This document shows positions 57,778 through 64,000 of a stretch of 64,000 nucleotides of DNA, piece by piece. The stretch covers positions 1-64,000 of the forward strand of contig SOJW01000059.1 of NCBI GenBank assembly GCA_004375895.1, in the 5' to 3' direction. Every line of letters begins with the position of its first letter. The stretch's first letter is position 1. This DNA is from Candidatus Stahliibacteriota bacterium. GTDB taxonomy: Bacteria > Hydrothermota > Tepidihabitantia > B3-TA06. Under the pieces are notes generated by a model that saw nothing but the letters and a program-made list of their open reading frames with translations, searched no databases and had not been told where the DNA came from. The position numbers and the translations under genes were made by a program.

Positions 57778-59776
57778 ATTCAAGCTGGTAACCGACATGA
57801 CGCCAGCCGGCGATCAGCCCCAGGCGATAAGGGAACTGGTCAATGGGATCAACAGAGGTGATAAGCATCAAACCCTTCTCGGGGTTACTGGATCGGGCAA
57901 GACGTTTGTGATGGCCAACGTTATTCAAGAGGTGCAGCGCCCAACACTTGTGATGAGCCCTAACAAGACCCTTGCCGCCCAGCTATACGGCGAGTATCGC
58001 CAGTTCTTCCCTCACAACGCGGTGGAGTACTTCATCTCTTACTATGACTACTACCAGCCCGAGGCCTACGTACCAGAGTACGACCTCTACATCGAGAAGG
58101 AAGCCGACATCAACGAGGAGATCGAGCGGCTGAGGCTGAGGGCGACCGCATCGCTTCTATCACGCAAAGACGTAATCATAGTTGCCTCTGTATCCTGCAT
58201 CTACAACATCGGCGAACCTCGTGAGTTCGCCGACCGGGTTAAGCTGGTAAAGGTAGGTGATGAGCTGGACAGAGAGGACCTTCTGGCTAATCTTGTTCGT
58301 GAGCAGTACTCGCGAAACGACTACGAGCTGAAGCGCTCGTCGTTCAGGGTTCGGGGCGACGTTGTGGAGATATGGCCGGCGCACGAGGATGTAGCTTTAC
58401 GCATCGAGTTCTTCGGCGAGGAGATAGAGTTCATCAAGCGCTTCAACTCGGTATCAGGCAAGGTGATAGATGAGCCGGAAAGTGTCATGATCTTCCCTGC
58501 GCGGCATTTTATGGTCTCCGAAACCACCCTCAAGGAGGCCTTAGAGAATATTCACGAAGAGATGATCGAACGGGTGGCAGAGTTGGAAGGCCAGGGTAAA
58601 CTTCTTGAGGCGCAGAGACTAAAGACCCGCACCAAGTATGACATCGAGATGCTGCGCGAGGTCGGTTACTGCCCGGGGATCGAGAATTATTCCCGACATC
58701 TTTCAGGCAGAGCCCCGGGTTCACGCCCGTGGTGCCTTCTGGACTACTTCCCCAAGGATTTTTTGACCATCATGGACGAATCGCACGTAGGCCTGCCTCA
58801 GGTCGACGGGATGTACAAGGGCGATCGCTTCCGCAAGGAGAACCTGGTAAATCACGGCTTCCGCCTGCCTTCGGCTTTGGATAACCGGCCCTTGAAGTTT
58901 GCAGAGTTCGAGTCACTGGTCGGACAGCGCATCTACACCTCGGCCACACCTGGAGCCTACGAGCTTATCAACTCCAAGGATCGGGTTATTGACCTGGTGG
59001 TACGGCCTACCGGTTTGGTTGATCCTCCCATGGAAATCCGACCTACTGCCAACCAGGTGGATGATTTAATCGAGGAGATACGAATACGCGCTGAACGCAA
59101 TGAGAGGACTCTAGTCACCACCCTTACCAAGCGCATGGCCGAGGATTTGGCAACCTACCTTGCTGAGATGGGGCTGCGGGTGCACTACATGCACTCGGAG
59201 ATCAACGCGCTTGAGCGTGTAGAGCTTCTGCGCGGGCTGCGATTAGGCGAGTTCGACGTGCTGGTAGGCATCAACCTGTTGCGTGAGGGGCTGGATCTGC
59301 CCGAGGTCTCGCTTGTGGCCATACTCGACGCGGACAAGGAGGGGTTCCTGCGCGATACACGCTCGCTCATCCAGACCTCAGGACGCGCCGCGCGCAATGT
59401 GGAAGGGCTGGTGCTCCTTTATGCGGACAGGGTTACAAACTCCATGCGGGCGGCGATTGACGAGTCCGAACGCCGACGCAAAAAACAGATCAGATACAAC
59501 ACCGAACACGGGATCACGCCGCAGACCATCAAAAAGTCCATTGAGCAGGTGATGGCCACCACAGGGGTTGCCGACGCCAGGAAGGTTGAGGAGCTTGACC
59601 TCGGGCACGAGCCCAAAGACGAGGAGGAGCGTCTGGCGACGATCGCCAGATTGCAGGAGGAGATGAAGGAAGCGGCGGATCAGTTGGATTTCGAGAAAGC
59701 AGTCATCTACCGCGACCGCATCTCAGAACTCAAGCTGAAGATCGACAAGGAGGTCTTGAAAAGAGGGCGTCGGTGA
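57770..59776 (+). CDS. uvrB: Excinuclease ABC subunit B
   Basis: [34 protein letters not shown]-terminal UVR motif. Confidence 0.97.
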   Translation: MPEFKLVTDMTPAGDQPQAIRELVNGINRGDKHQTLLGVTGSGKTFVMANVIQEVQRPTLVMSPNKTLAAQLYGEYRQFFPHNAVEYFISYYDYYQPEAYVPEYDLYIEKEADINEEIERLRLRATASLLSRKDVIIVASVSCIYNIGEPREFADRVKLVKVGDELDREDLLANLVREQYSRNDYELKRSSFRVRGDVVEIWPAHEDVALRIEFFGEEIEFIKRFNSVSGKVIDEPESVMIFPARHFMVSETTLKEALENIHEEMIERVAELEGQGKLLEAQRLKTRTKYDIEMLREVGYCPGIENYSRHLSGRAPGSRPWCLLDYFPKDFLTIMDESHVGLPQVDGMYKGDRFRKENLVNHGFRLPSALDNRPLKFAEFESLVGQRIYTSATPGAYELINSKDRVIDLVVRPTGLVDPPMEIRPTANQVDDLIEEIRIRAERNERTLVTTLTKRMAEDLATYLAEMGLRVHYMHSEINALERVELLRGLRLGEFDVLVGINLLREGLDLPEVSLVAILDADKEGFLRDTRSLIQTSGRAARNVEGLVLLYADRVTNSMRAAIDESERRRKKQIRYNTEHGITPQTIKKSIEQVMATTGVADARKVEELDLGHEPKDEEERLATIARLQEEMKEAADQLDFEKAVIYRDRISELKLKIDKEVLKRGRR

Positions 59777-59827
59777 ATATAATCACACGTAGAGGTGTAT
59801 AGATTGTAAACCTCAAAAGGAGAAGCA

Positions 59828-60973
59828 ATGCATTTAGAGGACAGACCTAAGAGAAGGCGGTTTTGGGGGACGTGGTGGTGGCCATTAGCAACTCTTGGGA
59901 TCGGAATAATCCTAAGTCTAGCTGCGGCAGCCTTCGTAGGCCCTTGGTTTAATCAACTATCAACCATAACTAGACCCGCAGGTTTCGTAAGTTACGAACC
60001 CGGAGGTAATGTACTTTCCGTCTTCAACGATCGTGGTGAATTAATGGCAAAAAACTGGTACATCCCCATGGGAATAGATACGGCTTTTGTCGTCAAGAAC
60101 AACTCTGAATCTAGGCCTAGAATCGCTATAGGTACAAATAACGGAAGAATACTCCAAATTCATCCCAACACAAGGAAGAGAAAACCCATTTCACCAAACG
60201 AAGGATTCGAACTCTACGTAGATTCGGTCATGCAACAGATAACGACTCAGAGTCATGCTTTTGATGTTGAAAGAATGGGAACACTCGATTGGAATGGAGA
60301 CGGAACCCCAGAAATATTCGCAATAGGAAACGACCTCCACTGGGGTATAGGTAGAGTAGTTGTGCTCGATGAGAACTTGAACCTCTTGTATGACTACTGG
60401 AATCCAGGAAAAATAAGGAACGCCATAGCCGTAAACATGGATGAAGACGGAGATGAAGAGTTAGCCGTCTACGGATTCAATAATAAAATGCCTCGAGATG
60501 TGCCTTGGGCAGGCACGAAACACTTCTATTACGGGTTAACTTACACACTGCTTGACAGAGAAAGACCCTGGGGACAAGCACCGGAGCCTTTTTCCGTAGC
60601 GCCCAAAGCTGGAAAACCTGGCGCACCCGTGTGGTTTTTAACCTGGATTGGACCTGCAGCTAAACAAAGCGGTATTGCCTACGGTTTTGAAATAGAAAGC
60701 TCTTCAGTAGAAGGAAAACCTATACCAACGGTTCGCTTCTTCCAAACTTTAGGACTCATAATCAACATAGACGCTAAAGGGGATATGGTGGCTTTACGCC
60801 CAGACAATACCTTACCTTGCCTTAAGGCCTATTTCTATTCGAATCAGTTTCCTGAGCCGTGGCTTCTAAAGTTTATGGAAAAAGACGGCAAATTAGTCGA
60901 AGATACAATCTTCTTAAAACAACCGGTGATTGACTCAGGCTGGTTGAAAAGAAAGTGTCCTCATGTCAGATAA
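59828..60973 (+). CDS. Membrane-anchored FG-GAP-like protein of unknown function
   Basis: N-terminal TM; DWNGDGTPEIFAIGN, NMDEDGDEELAVYGF calcium-binding-like motifs; AAAAGGAG RBS. Confidence 0.65.
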   Translation: MHLEDRPKRRRFWGTWWWPLATLGIGIILSLAAAAFVGPWFNQLSTITRPAGFVSYEPGGNVLSVFNDRGELMAKNWYIPMGIDTAFVVKNNSESRPRIAIGTNNGRILQIHPNTRKRKPISPNEGFELYVDSVMQQITTQSHAFDVERMGTLDWNGDGTPEIFAIGNDLHWGIGRVVVLDENLNLLYDYWNPGKIRNAIAVNMDEDGDEELAVYGFNNKMPRDVPWAGTKHFYYGLTYTLLDRERPWGQAPEPFSVAPKAGKPGAPVWFLTWIGPAAKQSGIAYGFEIESSSVEGKPIPTVRFFQTLGLIINIDAKGDMVALRPDNTLPCLKAYFYSNQFPEPWLLKFMEKDGKLVEDTIFLKQPVIDSGWLKRKCPHVR

Positions 60974-60988
60974 TTCTTAACCAACCCA

Positions 60989-61015
60989 GCGGGGCTTGCG
61001 CCCCGCATTCTTTTT
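60989..61015. terminator. Hairpin terminator GCGGGGC-TTGC-GCCCCGC followed by a T-rich tract, between convergent genes
   Basis: Inverted repeat and T-rich tail. Confidence 0.75.
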
Positions 61016-61295
61016 AACTAATCCTTTTCGCGAGTTCGCGGCCCAGATCGGTTAGCCCGAACTCTGCGCCGGATTTAGCAACCCAGCCTGAAGCCTTCAG
61101 CAGCTTGAGAGAGGCCCGAACCGCACCCTCAAGGGCATAATCCGGTATACGGTCAGCAACAAGTAAGCCCACCGCCTCCAATAATTGGTCGAACTTGATG
61201 GGTCCCTTGGAGTCGGAAAGGGTCTTTACGATCGCACAAGAAACGTTTGTGCGCTTGAAGAATTCAACTAAGGAATCTTCAAGGGACTGAGTCAT
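61014..61295 (-). CDS. Small protein, possible winged-helix domain
   Basis: ALEGAVRASLKLLKASGWVAKSGAEFGLTDLGRELAKRI; AAGGAGG RBS. Confidence 0.5.
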   Translation of the reverse strand: MTQSLEDSLVEFFKRTNVSCAIVKTLSDSKGPIKFDQLLEAVGLLVADRIPDYALEGAVRASLKLLKASGWVAKSGAEFGLTDLGRELAKRIS

Positions 61296-61329
61296 AATAC
61301 TTCCTCCTTAAGTTTGTCAAACCGCCCGA

Positions 61330-62175
61330 TCAATCAAGTGACGTCAACAACCCTGCGATCTCGGAGGCGTGGATCAAGCGATAGGCCGGCAAAACCCTCT
61401 CTCTATAGGATTTCGAGTGGTGAAACGGACCGTTAGTGACCATATCCGGTTCTATTCCAACCGACCGGGACTGGGGTAGTATGCGAGCCTCACGCCTTGC
61501 GCGATCCGCGGTAACGACCTCTGCTGAGCGCTTCACCGCTTCAAATAGTCTGTTTAGATCTATCCCAAGTTCCTTGCAGGGCCTCAGATTGATGCGGTAA
61601 AGGTCACCTTCAGGCGAGATTCGCTCTGCAAGCGGCTCACCCGTAACACCCGTACCCGTAACACACCCACCCGTAACACTCGTAACGCCCATAACACACT
61701 TCTCTCCTGCCTCGCTTTCCGGTTCTATGGAATCCCATTCGTTCTCTAGGCACTTCCACGCCGCTTCAGAATCGGATAAAAGATGCCCACCGCCGTAGAC
61801 CGCCTGGAAGATAAGCTTGAGTTTGTCGGCCTCCTCCAGCTTCCCATGGAGTAATTCCTGTTCTGCAATAATATCTGGAAAGGATGTTGCGGGTGAAAGA
61901 TCGTTCGGGGGTTTAGGAAAAGAATAGGGGGGGAAGGCTGAACCTACTATCTCGCGGGACAACCTGGAGTGCTTCACCCTGACATCACCTACAGCGAGCT
62001 CTTGGGATCGCTTAAGGATAACCTCAACAACCCTCCGGTAGGCTTTACTTCGTCTATCCACATCGAGATCACCCAGCACAAAGGTTGAAAGAACAAATCT
62101 ACCCGAAGCAAAGAAGATACTGGTAGGAGGCAGGCTGCCTTCCCGGGTAGGTTCAAGCCAGAGCAGTTCAGCCAC
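61330..62175 (-). CDS. Uncharacterised protein with an internal VTG-rich tract
   Basis: Open frame consistent with operon; no recognised family. Confidence 0.55.
   Translation of the reverse strand: MAELLWLEPTREGSLPPTSIFFASGRFVLSTFVLGDLDVDRRSKAYRRVVEVILKRSQELAVGDVRVKHSRLSREIVGSAFPPYSFPKPPNDLSPATSFPDIIAEQELLHGKLEEADKLKLIFQAVYGGGHLLSDSEAAWKCLENEWDSIEPESEAGEKCVMGVTSVTGGCVTGTGVTGEPLAERISPEGDLYRINLRPCKELGIDLNRLFEAVKRSAEVVTADRARREARILPQSRSVGIEPDMVTNGPFHHSKSYRERVLPAYRLIHASEIAGLLTSLD
61638..61699. repeat. Degenerate tandem CCCGTAACAC minisatellite, in frame in the 61330-62175 CDS
   Basis: Repeated (A)CCCGTAACAC units; encodes GVTSVTGGCVTGTGVTG. Confidence 0.8.
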
Positions 62176-62180
62176 TGCAG

Positions 62181-64000
62181 TTAATGAACGACGATGAACT
62201 TTCCGGTAACCGCGGTACGTGCGTTAGGAAGCAGCCGCGCGTCTTCGCTTTCTGCGCTCAAGCGGTAGATGTAGACCCCGTTAGGCAGCGCTCTGCCGGA
62301 AGCATCTAAACCATCCCAAGGATAGGTGCCGAATCCGGCAGGATAGGAGAACCCAGGCAACCGGCGCACCAGCCGACCGCTTACCGTGAAGATCTGTATC
62401 GTTACCCTTGAGGCGGCACTCAACTCGAACGTAAACTCAGCTGTAGTAGAAACAGGGTTGGGATAAACCAGTGGATCTTCGATCTTAAGCTCGCGAATAA
62501 AAGAGGTGTAGAGGGTAAGCTCATAGTCTTTTGTATTAAGCAGATTGTCAACCGCGTGCAGGGTAAGATCATTTTCTTCGCTGGTAAGATCAACAGGGAT
62601 ATCTGCAGCCCCTCTCGTTGCAAGACCATCGCCAGTCACCTCATACTCGAAATAGTTCGCCAGATCGATAACCTTATTATTGATCACAAGGCTAAGTGAG
62701 TCACCCTCCCAGCCGGCCAGGCCGGTAAGGTTTATCCCTGAGGGATCTTCAAGTTCAACTGTGAGAGTAAAGTATGGAGGCACCGTATCCCCGTCAACGA
62801 CTTCCACTTCATTTGCTAAGAAACGAGCCTTGGGACCTTCGTAGTCAGTTACTGTCCAGCCAACACTATCCACCTCGATCCCGTCGATAAGGTAGGTATA
62901 GATTGAGTCCTCGTCAGCACAGACCACGTGCCAGTAGGCGGAATCTCCTTTGCTTATACCAGCCGGCACGATAAACCGAAGTGTTCGCCCTCCAGCATCA
63001 AGCCCACCACGGGCGCGGTAAAGCAGCTCTCCCTTAGCGTAGTAAGTCTCCGTTATTCCAGAAGATGTCTTTCTCACCCAACTTCCGTAAGCAGAAGAAA
63101 ACCACTTCCCCGAAGTTACTGGTGGCTCAAATGAGATCACTGCGGTATCTCCTGTAATAAAGCTATCGACCTGTGAACTTAAACTGCGTGCAGTGGGAAA
63201 AAGCAATGGTGTACCAGGATCGCCGAACAGGACATACAGGCTACTCTGGGTAGCTATACTAAAAAAGAGATCGCCGGCATTCAAATCCTTTATGTTACGG
63301 AATGCGCGAACCAGGCTGTCCGCGAGTAGCTTGTTAGAACCGGCCCCGGTTCCCTTGGTAGCCGCAATGGCGGCGATCACGCCTCCTGCTTCGCTACGGA
63401 GAAGTTCCTCTGCAACACACTCCCAGCGGGTATCCTCGAAACGACCCACTCCGCACGAACAGAACAAGGCAAGTGGGAGTTTGTTACCGTTGCGTACCTT
63501 TGGAACGTCGGTATTCATGAACACCTTCTCATGGGTCAGCTGGCTTCCGTTACCATGTCCGAAGAAAAACCAAAGCAACGCCCCTTGATTCAACGCATCA
63601 ATCAGCGCCTTTTCGGCGTCGGGCTTCTTTCCACCGACGAGTGCGTAATCGGAAAGATAAACCTTGACTGGATCGAACTCCGGGGAAAGCAGTTTGGCAA
63701 TACTTTCGTTTGCAGGTATATGATTCATCCCTGAGTCTATCTCCGAAGGCGTGCCCTTGTAGTAATCGTCGGCAAGCAAGAGTACCCTGGTACTCCAAGC
63801 CTCGCGCGGGGCGGATTCGTAGGCCTTTATCTTATTGAGGGCGTCATAAGCCTCTCGAAGGTCGCGTGCGGTTATCCGCGCTATCGACATTTCAGGAAAA
63901 AACGTCCCTTCCTCGTCGAACTCCACAAACCAGCCTTCATTAGCGGCGGCCTGAGACGCGTAAACATTGGGATCGATCACGTAACCCGAGGTGTAGATTA
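62181..64000 (-). CDS. C25 (gingipain/PorU-type) cysteine peptidase with T9SS-like C-terminal sorting domain; 5' end outside window
   Basis: WFFFGHGNGSQ and LALFCSCGVGRFE catalytic His/Cys; C-terminal YPNPVSTTAEFTFELSAASRVTIQIFTVSGRLVRRL...LPNGVYIYRLSAE; frame stays open to the window edge (YTSGYVIDPN...). Confidence 0.88.
   Translation of the reverse strand, partial: IYTSGYVIDPNVYASQAAANEGWFVEFDEEGTFFPEMSIARITARDLREAYDALNKIKAYESAPREAWSTRVLLLADDYYKGTPSEIDSGMNHIPANESIAKLLSPEFDPVKVYLSDYALVGGKKPDAEKALIDALNQGALLWFFFGHGNGSQLTHEKVFMNTDVPKVRNGNKLPLALFCSCGVGRFEDTRWECVAEELLRSEAGGVIAAIAATKGTGAGSNKLLADSLVRAFRNIKDLNAGDLFFSIATQSSLYVLFGDPGTPLLFPTARSLSSQVDSFITGDTAVISFEPPVTSGKWFSSAYGSWVRKTSSGITETYYAKGELLYRARGGLDAGGRTLRFIVPAGISKGDSAYWHVVCADEDSIYTYLIDGIEVDSVGWTVTDYEGPKARFLANEVEVVDGDTVPPYFTLTVELEDPSGINLTGLAGWEGDSLSLVINNKVIDLANYFEYEVTGDGLATRGAADIPVDLTSEENDLTLHAVDNLLNTKDYELTLYTSFIRELKIEDPLVYPNPVSTTAEFTFELSAASRVTIQIFTVSGRLVRRLPGFSYPAGFGTYPWDGLDASGRALPNGVYIYRLSAESEDARLLPNARTAVTGKFIVVH

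Noticed and set aside
61296-61329. TTGACA on the minus strand before the 61014-61295 gene
   Set aside because: Only ~15 nt to a TATTAT that overlaps the start codon, and an AAGGAGG SD lies between; likely coincidental and the gene is probably operonic
61638-61699. CRISPR-like array
   Set aside because: Short contiguous tandem repeat within a CDS, no spacers; no cas genes in the window

Overview
The window is a bacterial chromosomal segment with dense, mostly housekeeping gene content. Gene style suggests an FCB/WOR-3-like lineage (inference only). Recognisable blocks include thrS-infC-rpmI-rplT-pheS, pyrK-pyrD-pyrF-pyrE, divIVA-punA-(TPR genes)-nadD, recJ-pgeF, truA-fsa, a glycan block (two GT4 glycosyltransferases, a flippase, a FemAB/GNAT-like protein and a DegT aminotransferase), dnaX-ybaB-recR-nfo with a long SRP RNA, and nadC / hicB-hicA-uvrB. 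Several large secreted repeat proteins carry T9SS-like C-terminal sorting domains, and a gingipain-type (C25) peptidase sits at the right edge. Accessory content is a HepT/MntA-type HEPN/MNT pair between two exact 162-bp direct repeats, dispersed hairpin repeats, and a solitary AAA-TOPRIM (OLD/PARIS-like) protein. The strongest unannotated signal is promoter architecture. At least eleven operon starts have a near-consensus TTGAC(A/C/G/T)-N16/17-TANNNT promoter whose -10 box ends only 5-7 nt before the start codon, which predicts leaderless mRNAs (thrS, recJ, divIVA, nadC, hicB and others). Related oddities are an rnc start codon 2 nt after the 3' end of tRNA-Leu, an AUU start for infC, and a hicB-hicA-uvrB operon with two identical 8-nt gene overlaps. 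No CRISPR array, IS element or prophage was seen. All family assignments are by reading motifs; no searches were run.
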